A stretch of DNA of 21,813 nucleotides from contig QPFY01000070.1 of the NCBI GenBank assembly GCA_003665825.1, positions 1 through 21,813 of the forward strand. Reading direction: 5' to 3'. This document shows, one piece after another, positions 7,801 to 21,813 of the stretch; position 1 is the stretch's first letter, and each line of letters opens with the position of its first letter. This DNA comes from Microbotryum silenes-acaulis (lineage: Eukaryota; Basidiomycota; Microbotryomycetes; Microbotryales; Microbotryaceae). Position numbers and translations under genes: made by a program. Under the pieces are notes generated by a model that was given only the letters and a program-made list of their open reading frames with translations, did no database searches and had not been told where the DNA came from.

Positions 7801-9542
7801 GGGATTGGCGACTCGCGACGAACGGCCGTCTAAACACCGACAAAACCGTGGTGATGCCATTGGGCGCGACGTTGTGGGATCGCGCGGACTTGTCCAAACT
7901 GTCATTCGTGGCACCGGACGAGTCTCTTCCCTGGATCGGTCTCCAGTTTGCGCCTGACGGCAACAACAGGCTGGGATTCCATGATCTTGAGCGAAGGGTC
8001 GATCGAGTGATTCTCTCGGTGCGCGACCGATGGATGACGCATCATACCCGGGCTTTCTATCTCAACCGCTACGGCATCTCCAAGGTGCTGCACTCTCTCT
8101 CCGCCGACGTACCGCCATCCGACGTGATCAAGGTGATCGAGCGCAAGCTTGCCGACTTTGTGAAGGGAGGACCGCGGCGCAGCGACTACAAGCAATCGGT
8201 CGTCTTCACGGCACGGGCGCGAGGTGGTCTCAGCGTCGTGAGCATCCAAGATGTGGTGGATTCAGTCTCGGTACGGATTTGGGACGTGCTGGCCGGCGGG
8301 TCAACTGCGATTTGGAGCGATCTGGCTCGGAGTTCCATCCGGCGAGCGCTTCCGACCTTTGACTTTGCTACGGATCTGTGGACGTGGAGGAACGCCGACG
8401 CACCCCGGGAGCTACATCCCCGCTGGCGAGCGGTGCTCTCGGTCGCTGAACGCTACCCTGCCGTCGTCGATCCTGCCAAACTTTCGGTCTCCAATTTTCT
8501 TTCTCTTTCGCCCCTCCAACCTGGTCTGCATGACTCGCGGGCGTTCTCGGAGCAGGATAAGCGTTTGGCGAAGCTTTTCAGTTTCGAACGCACCATCGCT
8601 GACATCTATGCGCGAGCCCAATACCCCGCAGCTCCAACGGTGCCCTGGACCCCTGAGAAGCATCCCCAAGGCGACGGCTCGGAGCTGTCCAACCTTTGGC
8701 AATGGAAGCGCGATCAAGTCCAGGCGTGGATCCAGGTCGCAGGCGATCGCCTCATCCCGCCGCTTCCGCCTCCTGTTCCCGTCCTCGCACGTCGACCACC
8801 CGTCATTCGTGTTGTTGGAGCACCTGGAGTCCGGCCCGGCGGTCCCCTCGAGCACATCTTGCCCAGAGCGACTCCGGTCGGCATGCCTGATCAAAAACTT
8901 CCCCTCCCCTCCGGCCCCTTGTGTGCTGATCAGTGGAGAATGTTGAACTTGGACAGACCTTACACCATTGCGCGACTTCGACGCGTCATCAACCATCGAC
9001 GTTTCGACCACACACAACGCCCTGGATCACTCGTCACACCCAAAGAAAGGCGACTCTTCTGGGTGTGGTTCCACACCGGGCCCGCCACGGCCCGCGAGCG
9101 CGAGGTGCACTTCAAGCTGGCGTACCACTTCACGCCAACGCGGAAGCGCCAGTTTGTGCAGCGGCATGGCGACTCAGCCTGCTGCCTCGTGCAGGCATGC
9201 AGCCTGGCAGGGGTGGAGGATGACTTTACTCACTTTTGGCATGATTGCCCTGACTCTTCTCAGTTTTGGCAAGCAGCTAGGTCCATTCTCTGCGACGCGC
9301 TGGGGGTCGTGTCGATCCTCGACCTCGACTACACGGCACTTCAGATCGAGCACGGCCTCCCTCGACTGCGCGCTCGCCTTCCGACGTCGAAAAAGCGCCC
9401 AATCCGCGCCTTCATTGCGCTGGCGCTCGACACTCTCAGCAACCGACGCTGGGATCTCCATCGCCACGCCAAAGCGATGTCGAGCATGGACAAGGAGATG
9501 GCGGGACTGAAGGAGAGGTTGGAGCTCAGATTGGCACGATGA
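7800..9542 (+). CDS. LINE-A ORF2, C-terminal part: RT thumb and Cys/His motif, displaced by a frameshift
   Basis: Phase 0 is open from about 7790 to TGA at 9540-9542. It starts with the segment that follows the FADD box in LINE RTs (GRLNTDKTVVMPLG), then a long region with no recognised domain. Near the end it has a Cys/His-rich stretch (SACCLVQAC, then FTHFWHDC at about 9228-9250) like the C-terminal zinc motif of L1-type ORF2 proteins. The last residues are charged and helical (MDKEMAGLKERLEL). No RNase H motif is seen. No start codon is expected because it is the continuation of the RT. A second copy of the last 866 coding bases lies inverted at 19902-20748. Confidence 0.85.
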   Translation, partial: RDWRLATNGRLNTDKTVVMPLGATLWDRADLSKLSFVAPDESLPWIGLQFAPDGNNRLGFHDLERRVDRVILSVRDRWMTHHTRAFYLNRYGISKVLHSLSADVPPSDVIKVIERKLADFVKGGPRRSDYKQSVVFTARARGGLSVVSIQDVVDSVSVRIWDVLAGGSTAIWSDLARSSIRRALPTFDFATDLWTWRNADAPRELHPRWRAVLSVAERYPAVVDPAKLSVSNFLSLSPLQPGLHDSRAFSEQDKRLAKLFSFERTIADIYARAQYPAAPTVPWTPEKHPQGDGSELSNLWQWKRDQVQAWIQVAGDRLIPPLPPPVPVLARRPPVIRVVGAPGVRPGGPLEHILPRATPVGMPDQKLPLPSGPLCADQWRMLNLDRPYTIARLRRVINHRRFDHTQRPGSLVTPKERRLFWVWFHTGPATAREREVHFKLAYHFTPTRKRQFVQRHGDSACCLVQACSLAGVEDDFTHFWHDCPDSSQFWQAARSILCDALGVVSILDLDYTALQIEHGLPRLRARLPTSKKRPIRAFIALALDTLSNRRWDLHRHAKAMSSMDKEMAGLKERLELRLAR

Positions 9543-10929
9543 AGTAGACGGCGCTCCTCCCTACCCAGCCAAGAACCACAAACCAAAAACCAAATAAAAA
9601 TCACAAGTCCCCTTTCCCTCTTTCTCAATCTCCAAAATGTCTCCCAAACACGCCAGAATACTGAACCTGTTTTCTCTCGCTCTTTTTGCCATTCCTCCTC
9701 ATAGGCTTCCGTACTCCCCAGGAGCCTCGGGTTCTTTGCGCCGGCGGGCATTGTCGCCCTTGGTTCGAGCTTCTGCCACATCACGATGACACACAGCGAA
9801 AGCGGATCCCCTTGGCCCTCTCCTGGACTACGCCGTGAGTTTTCCACTCCTCTCAAGGGCCGGGTCTGTCTTCTCTTTCGGTCGAGCGACTCCGTGATCT
9901 CCTGTTCAAGGCCGGCACAAACTGCCTGCGTGGCTCGCCTCTCCTTGCTTTGCTGCTCGCTCGGAGTCGCGGCCGCGCGGCGGGTGACTCGGGTACCGAA
10001 CCGCCATACACATCCACACTCGAGCGAGGTCCCACACAATGACATCACCGTCGTGGGCCTCATGCTCCTTCTTTCCCCAGTATCTGCGGTGATTGGGAAC
10101 CACCTGCACGTACAACGGGACTCGAGTGTGCGTTCCGAGATTGGGAGTACGCCGCAGGGAAGCGAGGCCCCTGCGGAAGGTATACCCCGCCTCTGGTCTC
10201 CAGCCGCGCGCCGGTGTTGTCGGCCACCCGCCCGCGCTGCAGACCGAGGCGTGTCCAATGGACTGTCACATGCTCCGTGACTTTCCCCGGGAATCTCGGG
10301 ATTGTGTGTTTTTGTGCGAAGTAGGCCTGTTTCGCAGTTGCAGTCATTGAAATGGGGGTGATCTGGGGTCGTGCGGTCGCGAGGGGGGGGCCGACTTTGG
10401 TAACCGAAAAGGGGTTTGGAATCCGCGGTGCAGATCCAGCGCAGTTGGGTACAAGGGGTAGGTGATTGCTGCGGTCGCAGGAGGTTACATCCCCCCTTTG
10501 GACCACGTGAATCATTCGGATTGAGCGGGATGTTTGTGCCATCGGAGGCCTTGTTCGACGCGTGTCAAAGAATTAAGGGGCTTCAAGGAGTAGGGCGGTC
10601 TCAGGGGGGGTCTGAAGTCAAAAGATCGAAGAAGGTTCAACTGTACAACTATAATCGGATTCGCCTGTACAACACATGTACCACCACCAACAATTCCTCC
10701 ATCGTTTCCCGATTCCTTGTGTATTATCTTCAATCTTCCTTTCATTCGTCTCTGGGAGGGAGCAACCGTGGGTGGGGGGGACTTGAACTCGGATGTATCG
10801 GGTTGGTCTGTTCTGCTAGTTACAACGCATCGAGCGGCGGTTGTGGTCATCATCGTGCATACTGGGCAGCATCTCCTTTAGTTCCGTAGGGGGTTTTCTC
10901 GTCTTGCAAATTAGCGATGAGTTTCATAC
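9543..10929 (+). other. LINE-A 3' UTR (1.4 kb), no gene recognised
   Basis: This stretch follows the ORF2 stop and is repeated, inverted, at 18527-19901 with the same limits, so it belongs to the element. ORFs on either strand are not kept between the two copies because of small indels, which argues against coding. It contains an AATAAA at 9593-9598, long before the real poly(A) end, and several G-runs: GGGGG near 10355, GGGG near 10365, eight G at 10383-10390, and GGGG near 10411. LINE 3' UTRs often carry such G-rich tracts, and their use here is unknown. Confidence 0.65.
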
Positions 10930-10939
10930 AAAAAAAAAA
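10930..10939 (+). other. LINE-A poly(A) tail
   Basis: Ten A after GAGTTTCATAC. The homologous inverted copy has eleven at 18516-18526. Sequence similarity between the two LINE-A copies ends exactly at this run, as expected for the 3' end of a LINE. Confidence 0.85.
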
Positions 10940-10944
10940 GAGGA

Positions 10945-11291
<347 letters not shown>

Positions 11292-11296
11292 AAATA

Positions 11297-11776
11297 GAAT
11301 GGACACTCGGTCAACCGATACATCCGGACAATCATTGAGATTGCCGGCCAAGACCCGAAGAGTCTTGGGTCTTGGGGCGTTGAAGTGCAGAAGCCCAAAA
11401 AAGTCGCAACGATCGTCCTCCTGCACCGGCGCGTACATGTTGATGATCTCGACATCGAGCTCCTCAAAACGAAACACTGAGCGCAGAATCCGACCGTCGA
11501 AACGAGGAGCTCCTGCCAAGACGACCGGGGTAGAGGAAAGGAGATGGCCCGCCAAAGGTGCGCCATTGGGTATGAGGGTAAGGACATGAGGAGTGAAACG
11601 AATACAAGCCCCTGGCCAAGCACTCTCGAAGCCTTCGCGTGACATGTTGTAGCTGAGGTGGTGCTCTTGCAGGAGGATGGCCGAAGGGTTTTGAGATAAC
11701 GGATGATTTTGACTTGATTGACTGCGTTCTTCATCGATCGGACGTTGAACGTCAACACGGTGAGGGACTCAATCAT
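11297..11776 (-). pseudogene. LINE-B ORF2, AP-endonuclease fragment
   Basis: ATG at 11776 starts MIESLTVLTFNVRS, with the N of the endonuclease first motif. After LKTLRP the frame shifts by one base near 11685 and continues SAILLQEHHL (catalytic Glu), INMYAPV and VLAGNLNDCP. In LINE-A the corresponding motif is AGDLNDCP. Here the catalytic Asp is Asn (minus-strand codon AAT at 11342-11340). The match to LINE-A ends just after VSVDRV, and what follows belongs to another sequence. No RT is left. The stop of ORF1 is 7 bases upstream of this ATG, so the two ORFs are closely spaced but not overlapping as in LINE-A. Confidence 0.8.
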
Positions 11777-11783
11777 GATTAAA

Positions 11784-16897
<5,114 letters not shown>

Positions 16898-16902
16898 GGT
16901 GA
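16898..16902. repeat. Target-site duplication GGTGA, right of Copia-1
   Basis: The second copy of the 5 bp duplication, next to the LINE-B ORF1 sequence that resumes on the minus strand. Confidence 0.85.
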
Positions 16903-18428
16903 CACGTCGGTTGCCGGGTGCCGAGCTCGAACGAAGGCGTCGAGGACTCGTTGAGGCTATCGAGATTGTCGAGGTGGCCGATGATCCCGACGTGCCACCG
17001 GACAACGGCGAAGCCGGAGCAGAAGCAGAAGGCGAAGGAGAGGTCGGGGTCGAAACGGGCGCCGCTGTCGTCGTCTGCGTCTCCTTTGTTGGGCCCGTGG
17101 TGGCACGCGTCAACGTCTCTTTCCCAGTGTCGCCGCCCTCCGGTTCGGTCGAAGCGACCAATTCGCCGTCGTCGTCGCCGTCGTTCGCATCGTCCTTGTT
17201 GCCGGTTGCTGCACCTGCGGGGTTAGCACGAGGTCCCAGCTGGATCATGGTTGCGCCAGAGACGCGAGAGTTCAATGCGGCAGGCCCACCGTGCTTCCCA
17301 TTCTTTCCAGCAACTCGGAAGCCGGTGGTCAAAGTCGAAGTCGAGGCCCCCGGAACAGGGGCGGCGGTGGCCGGAGTCGAAACCGGCTTCCTGCAAGCGC
17401 CCCACTGGTGTCCGGCGCGATCGCACACGGCGCAGTAGTGCGTCTCGAATTCGTGTCGCAAGCCGTACTTGGCGCCCAGGATCTCGATCTCTTGTGGCAA
17501 GGCGGCGTTGAGCGCAGCCTTCTGCGTCTCGGTAGAGCCTTGGAAAAGATCAGCATGTAAGCGAAGGTACGCGCAGTGGAACCCGTCTTCGGTCATGGCC
17601 ATCGGATCTCCATTCGGATCGACCGCGAGGCCCCGCTGTAATTGCATCAGGGTACAACCTTGCTTACGACCTGCGCGGCCGAACGAAAGGGTGAGAGCAT
17701 CATCGAGAGATTTTCGGAGCACGGAAGCGGGGATCGCGCTGGAGGAGGAGGGCAAGGTGAATCGCACCTGAACGATGTGGTTAAGGGAGAGGCGCTGGGA
17801 CCTCGGTAACCATCTCCTTGCCGTGGTGAGAGAATGGGCCCGCTGCAGCGGCTTCGAGACAGGCTTGGTCGGATTCGAAAACAAGCTCGTACGTGTGACG
17901 AGCCATCGGGAACCTCTTCGTGGCTTTCGTCGCAATCGGGTTCAGCTTCATGCATTTCGAAAAAAGTTTCTCGACCTCGGGGTCAAGCACGACGCCCTCG
18001 GGCCGCGCAAACATGAATGGCGTCTCGGCCAATCCAAAGTGCTTGCGCAGCGCGATCTGTACAGGACCATCCATAATGACTCGGATCACATTGGAGGCCG
18101 GGGCTGCGTCGTTTCGCACCGCTCTTTGGGCGGCTCGTGCGAGCACTGGCGCCTGCGAAGGCGGGGTCGAGGCGTCGTGCATCAGGACCATCAGTCGGCG
18201 GGTCGACTTGCCGGAGGGAACGATACCGAGTGCTCTAAAGGTCTTCTGCATCGCCTTTTCACAGTCCAGTCGAGCCTGAGTCGCCTCAGTGGACCACGCT
18301 GGAGGATTTGCGGTTCCTCCAGTGACCGGTTCACGCGTTTGCGTGTTGAGTGATCTTTCGTCACTTGCGCGGTTAGCACCCAACGGGTTGTTGGGCGGGG
18401 CCGCATGGGGGCCGGGCGGATCCGGCAT
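16898..18428 (-). pseudogene. LINE-B ORF1 (gag-like), main part
   Basis: The minus-strand ATG at 18428 (MPDPPGPHAAPPNN) follows an untranslated leader. The first frame runs to VTEVPA near 17790. There the reading moves by one base to continue RLSLNHIVQVRF, so one base was gained or two lost. Then comes a folded region and a canonical Cys/His knuckle CAVCDRAGHQWGAC (C-x2-C-x4-H-x4-C, about 17394-17437), followed by a long Ser/Thr/Pro-rich, partly acidic tail. Copia-1 cuts the tail at 16902. Adding the piece at 11784-11902 gives about 547 codons. It is the RNA-binding LINE protein by position and knuckle. Its first 300 residues otherwise match no family I can name. Confidence 0.75.
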
Positions 18429-18515
18429 TGTTTTCGTGTGACCTGTAACACTTAAGGGGTACGAGGTCAACTACACACGCTACACTGCAAAACTCACTTT
18501 TGTGTGTATGAGCCA
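18429..18515 (-). other. LINE-B 5' UTR
   Basis: 87 bases between the poly(A) of the truncated LINE-A copy and the ORF1 ATG, with no ORF. It contains a GT/CA-rich start (TCATACACACAAAAG on the minus strand). The exact 5' end of LINE-B is inferred from the end of LINE-A similarity. Confidence 0.45.
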
Positions 18516-18526
18516 TTTTTTTTTTT

Positions 18527-19901
18527 GTATGAAACTCATCGCTAATTTGCAAGACGAGAAAACCCCTACGGAACTAAAGGAGATGCTGCCCAGTATGCAC
18601 AATGATGACCACAACCGCCGCTCGATGCGTTGTAACTAGCAGAACAGACCAACCCGATACATCCGAGTTCAAGTCCCCCCCACCCACGGTTGCTCCTCCC
18701 AGAGACGAATGAAAGGAAGATTGAAGATAATACACAAGGAATCGGGAAACGATGGAGGAATTGTTGGTGGTGGTACATGGTTGTACAGGCGAATCCGATT
18801 ATAGTTGTACAGTTGAACCTTCTTCGATCTTTTGACTTCAGACCCCCCGAGACCGCCCTACTCCTTGAAGCCCCTTAATTCTTTGACACGCGTCGAACAA
18901 GGCCTCCCGATGGCACAAACATCCCGCTCAATCCGAATGATTCACGTGGTCCAAAGGGGGATGTAACCCCTGCGACCGCAGCAATCACCTACCCCTTGTA
19001 CCCAACTGCGCTGGATCTGCACCGCGGATTCCAAACCCCTTTTCGGTTACCAAAGTCGGCCCCCCCCTCGCAACCGCACGACCCAGATCACCCCCATTTC
19101 AATGACTGCAACTGCGAAACAGGCTACTTCGCACAAAAACACACAATCCCGAGATTTCCGGGGAAAGTCACGGAGCATGTGACAGTCCATTGGACACGCC
19201 TCGGTCTGCAGCGCGGCGGGTGGCCGACAACACCGGCGCGCGGCTGGAGACCAGAGGCGGGGTATACCTTCCGCAGGGCCTCGCTTCCCTGCGGCGTACT
19301 CCCAATCTCGGAACGCACACTCGAGTCCCGTTGTACGTGCAGGTGGTTCCCAATCACCGCAGATACTGGGAAAGAAGGAGCATGAGGCCCACGACGGTGA
19401 TGTCATTGTGTGGGACCTCGCTCGAGTGTGGATGTGTATGGCGGTTCGGTACCCGAGTTCACCCGCCGCGCGGCCGCGACTCCGAGCGAGCAGCAAAGCA
19501 AGGAGAGGCGAGCCACGTAGCAGTTTGTGCCGGCCTTGAACAGGAGATCACGGAGTCGCTCGACCGAAAGAGAAGACAGACCCGGCCCTTGAGAGGAGTG
19601 GAAAACTCACGGCGTAGTCCAGGAGAGGGCCAAGGGATCCGCTTTCGCTGTGTGTCATCGTGATGTGGCAGAAGCTCGAACCAAGGGCGACAATGCCCGC
19701 CGGCGCAAAGAACCTGAGGCTCCTGGGGAGTACGGAAGCCTATGAGGAGGAATGGCAAAAAGAGCGAGAGAAAACAGGTTCAGTATTCTGGCGTGCTTGG
19801 GAGACATTTTGGAGATTGAGAAAGAGGGAAAGGGGACTTGTGATTTTTATTTGGTTTTTGGTTTGTGGTTCTTGGCTGGGTAGGGAGGAGCACCGTCTAC
19901 T
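18527..19901 (-). other. LINE-A copy 2: 3' UTR
   Basis: Inverted copy of 9543-10929, including the AATAAA just after the stop and the G-runs. No gene recognised on either strand. Confidence 0.7.
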
Positions 19902-20748
19902 TCATCGTGCCAATCTGAGCTCCAACCTCTCCTTGTCCATGCTCGACATCGCTCTGGCGTGGCGATGGAGATCCCAGCGTCGGTTGCTGAGAGTGTCGAG
20001 CGCCAGCGCAATGAAGGCGCGGATTGGGCACTTTTTCGACGTCGGAAGGCGAGCGCGCAGTCGAGGGAGGCCGTGCTCGATCTGAAGTGCCGTGTAGTCG
20101 AGGTCGAGGATCGACACGACCCCAGCGCGTCGCAGAGAACGGACCTAGCTGCTTGCCAAAATTGAGAAGAGTCAGGGCAATCATGCCAAAAGTGAGTAAA
20201 GTCATCCTCCACCCCTGCCAGGCTGCATGCCTGCACGAGGCAGCAGGCTGAGTCGCCATGCCGCTGCACAAACTGGCGCTTCCGCGTTGGCGTGAAGTGG
20301 TACGCCAGCTTGAAGTGCACCTCGCGCTCGCGGGCCGTGGCGGGCCCGGTGTGGAACCACACCCAGAAGAGTCGCCTTTTCTTTGGGTGTGGCGAGTGAT
20401 CCAGGGCGTTGTGTGTGGTCGAAACGTCGATGGTTGATGACGCGTCGAAGTCGCGCAATGGTGTAAGGTCTGTCCAAGTTCAACATTCTCCACTGATCAG
20501 CACACAAGGGGCCGGAGGGGAGGGAAGTTTTTGATCAGGCATGCCGACCGGAGTCGCTCTGGGCAAGATGTGCTCGAGGGGACCGCCGGGCCGGACTCCA
20601 GGTGCTCCAACAACACGAATGACGGGTGGTCGACGTGCGAGGACGGGAACAGGAGGCGGAAGCGGCGGGATGAGGTGATCGCCTGCGACCTGGATCCACA
20701 CCTGGACTTGATCGCACTTCCATTGCCAAAGGTTGGACAGCTCCGAGC
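19902..20748 (-). pseudogene. LINE-A copy 2: ORF2 C-terminal fragment
   Basis: It encodes the C-terminal Cys/His region and the end of ORF2 as in LINE-A, with stop TGA at 19904-19902. Frameshifts break it: an extra A in the AAAGAAAAGG run near 20378 and a lost G in a GGGG run near 20110. There is no RT domain and no start, so it is not functional. Confidence 0.85.
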
Positions 20749-21308
20749 TGTCAGGATGACAGCAATACTCGAAGGAAGCCCCAAGGCTATATGGGGTAGA
20801 GTTGACTTGACCGGATGCTTGCCTTGTTTCAAGCATCGTCGGCGTGATGGCGTAGGCGTGAGCGCGTGGGTGCGCACTCGGTGGTCGAGGGTTCGATGCG
20901 CCCAGAGCGCAATCTTCTTTTGGTTTGTTTTATCTTTTTGTTAGCCGAGGCGCGGCTTCAGGGTTTTTACCGGTGCTCCCGCGAGCAATCCTTTTGACCC
21001 CTGAGGCGACCTCTTGGAGTGGTTGATTTGGCTAAGTCCCCTCTGTGCCTGGAGCAGTCCCTTCCTTTTTGTCTTAGCACCTTCCCCCGGAGCTTGGTCC
21101 GCTCTTCTTGTTTTGTTGCCCTTCCTCTTCTTGTCGATCGTTTGGGAATTAAGTCCGTTATACTTGATTTCCTGCGAGCCTCTCGACCGACTCCCCTCCT
21201 CGGTTGATCCTCTGTCGACTGCCGCCGCAACAGCCGACGCTTCCTGAAATCCCACCCCCTCGCACCAACGCGTGTAGACGACGTCATCCCTGCGGACGTC
21301 GCCTGTCA
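20749..21308 (-). repeat. Repeat X-Y, right copy (uninterrupted junction)
   Basis: On the minus strand, X (21308 to 20779) runs straight into the first 30 bases of Y (20778 to 20749), which match 10945-10987 apart from a 14-base deletion between GTCA repeats and two substitutions. This is the state before LINE-A inserted in the left copy. The truncated LINE-A copy 2 follows directly. X ends at 21308 with the same terminus (TGACAGGCGACG on the minus strand) as the left copy, against a different flank. Confidence 0.8.
20848..20940 (+). ncRNA. tRNA-like pol III box A/box B relic in repeat X (right copy)
   Basis: TGGCGTAGGCG (20848-20858) and GGTTCGATGCG (20890-20900), starts 42 bases apart, then T-runs ending TCTTTTTG around 20933-20941. 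The boxes and terminator are in the right order, but the cloverleaf does not close. It is one base shorter than in the left copy. Confidence 0.25.
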
Positions 21309-21581
21309 CTTTTTCAAGTTCATTGCCGACAACGATCCGCACCTCTACAACCGCTTCGTCCCCCGCCCTGGACGAGCATTCACACCCACTCTCTGACCCT
21401 GAGTCGTCAGCCTCCTCTCCGTTGCCGAACTCATCCGCGACGAACGCGTCGCTGTCCTTCCCGACTTCTTTCACAGAGTCCGACGACGAACGCGTTTATC
21501 CTTCCTACCCTTTCCGCCAACCGTCTCGTGTTCGTCTTCGTTCGCCCCCGTAATCGCCGACGGTTGAGCCACGAGATTGCC
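21309..21581. other. Unassigned sequence beyond repeat X
   Basis: Unlike the flank of the left X copy. One frame reads FFKFIADNDPHLYNRF before a stop, and another gives a Ser/Thr/Pro-rich stretch. Neither is recognised. Given the gag-like start just downstream it could be the leader or LTR of a further LTR element, but no LTR partner is visible. Confidence 0.3.
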
Positions 21582-21813
21582 ATGGCCGACGAGCGCGACA
21601 TTTCCCACGCCGCCGCGATGATCGAGACGCTCCTCTCCGCGACGAAGACCCCGGCGCGCGAAACCGCCTAAGTCCCCGCCACCACACGCGTACCACAACC
21701 GCCACCGCCACCTCTCATCCCTCGAAACCCGCCTCGAGGAATCCGAAGCACGTCGTATCGACTCCGAGGAACGCGTTCAGCACTTGGAGAAGTTGGTGGA
21801 GAGTTTACTGAAA
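21582..21813 (+). pseudogene. Possible N-terminus of a retroelement gag, cut by the window end
   Basis: ATG at 21582 begins MADERDISHAAAMIETLL and stops at 21671. One frame further on (phase 1) a proline run (PQPPPPPL) leads into LETRLEESEARRIDSEERV and QHLEKLVESLLK, open to the window edge. A short acidic N-terminus, proline linker and heptad coiled coil are typical of the start of fungal gypsy gag proteins, but they are not diagnostic. The frame change suggests decay, or an intron. It could be the same family as the gypsy at the left end, which cannot be tested here. Confidence 0.35.

Larger units (their letters stand above)
3431..10939 (+). mobile_element. LINE-A: full-length non-LTR retrotransposon with frameshifts
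   Basis: A 7.5 kb element with the LINE layout: short 5' UTR, gag-like ORF1 with a Cys/His knuckle, ORF2 with AP-endonuclease, RT and a C-terminal Cys/His motif, long 3' UTR, terminal poly(A). Its limits come from the right half of the window. There the flanking repeat is uninterrupted (20778/20779), which places the 5' junction after AGCCTTGGGG at about 3430 and the 3' junction just after the A-run at 10939. A short imperfect target duplication (GGGG / GAGG) may flank it. No RNase H domain is seen in ORF2. One frameshift in ORF2 and one or two in ORF1 make this copy inactive as it stands. Confidence 0.88.
18516..20748 (-). mobile_element. LINE-A copy 2, 5'-truncated
   Basis: This is the inverted copy of 8677-10939: the last 866 coding bases of ORF2, the whole 3' UTR and the poly(A) (a T-run at 18516-18526 on the plus strand). 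By eye the two copies are about 97-98% identical, with transitions, homopolymer indels and an 18-base in-frame loss between AAGGAG repeats near the ORF2 end. The 5' limit is sharp at GCTCGGAGCTGTCC (20748). 5' truncation is the normal outcome of incomplete target-primed reverse transcription. It is preceded by X-Y sequence and followed by LINE-B. Confidence 0.9.

Noticed and set aside
9341..10258. A 305-codon minus-strand frame over the LINE-A 3' end
   Set aside because: It overlaps the ORF2 end antisense and runs into the 3' UTR. The frame is not preserved in the second LINE-A copy because of small indels.
10775..10855. A possible tRNA on the minus strand (GAGTTCAAGTCC resembles box B)
   Set aside because: I could not draw an anticodon arm or acceptor stem and found no convincing box A. 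It lies within the LINE-A 3' UTR.

Overview
The window is a nest of retrotransposons, mostly decayed. I recognise no ordinary host gene. The DNA is GC-rich. It holds Ty3/gypsy, Ty1/copia and LINE-type (non-LTR) elements together, and a copia primer-binding site of the yeast initiator-tRNA type (TGGTAGCG). This points to a fungus. A basidiomycete is my best guess, from the style of the LINE and gypsy proteins and the many CpG transitions, but that is inference.

Layout, left to right. (1) 1-2900: a frameshifted Ty3/gypsy pol on the + strand (protease end, RT, RNase H, duplicated linker, first part of integrase), broken inside the integrase core. (2) 2901-3430: an unclassified repeat, called X here. 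(3) 3431-10939: LINE-A, a full-length-looking 7.5 kb LINE on +. It has a short 5' UTR, a frameshifted ORF1, ORF2 with AP-endonuclease, RT and C-terminal Cys/His motif, a 1.4 kb 3' UTR and poly(A). (4) 10945-11291: repeat Y, which carries the last codons of a second copia polyprotein and a probable LTR. (5) 11292-18515: LINE-B on the - strand, a different LINE family, with 5' end and ORF1 present and only the endonuclease part of ORF2. (6) 11903-16897: Copia-1, a young copia element inserted in LINE-B ORF1, with 215 bp LTRs differing at one base, a 5 bp target duplication and an uninterrupted 1508-codon gag-pol. (7) 18516-20748: a 5'-truncated second copy of LINE-A, on -. (8) 20749-21308: an inverted second copy of repeat X with the first bases of Y. 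(9) 21309-21813: unassigned sequence, then a probable start of a retroelement gag.

The two X/LINE-A copies form a composite inverted repeat: arms 2901-3430 plus 8677-10939, against 18516-20748 plus 20779-21308, with about 7.6 kb between the LINE tails. The right copy keeps X joined directly to Y, so it acts as an empty site that defines the 5' end of LINE-A. It also shows that LINE-A inserted twice, in the same orientation, within about 45 bp of one position in the X-Y repeat.

Relative order: the gypsy remnant is oldest, X-Y entered it, LINE-A entered X-Y, and Copia-1 entered LINE-B most recently. Removing Copia-1 on paper restores the LINE-B ORF1 frame. Three elements carry an Asp-to-Asn change at a catalytic position (gypsy RT, Copia-1 RT, LINE-B endonuclease). 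Each can be explained by one CGA-to-CAA transition, and the single LTR difference is also TCG/TTG. That fits CpG-directed mutation of repeats, although other CpG contexts also differ between the two LINE-A copies.
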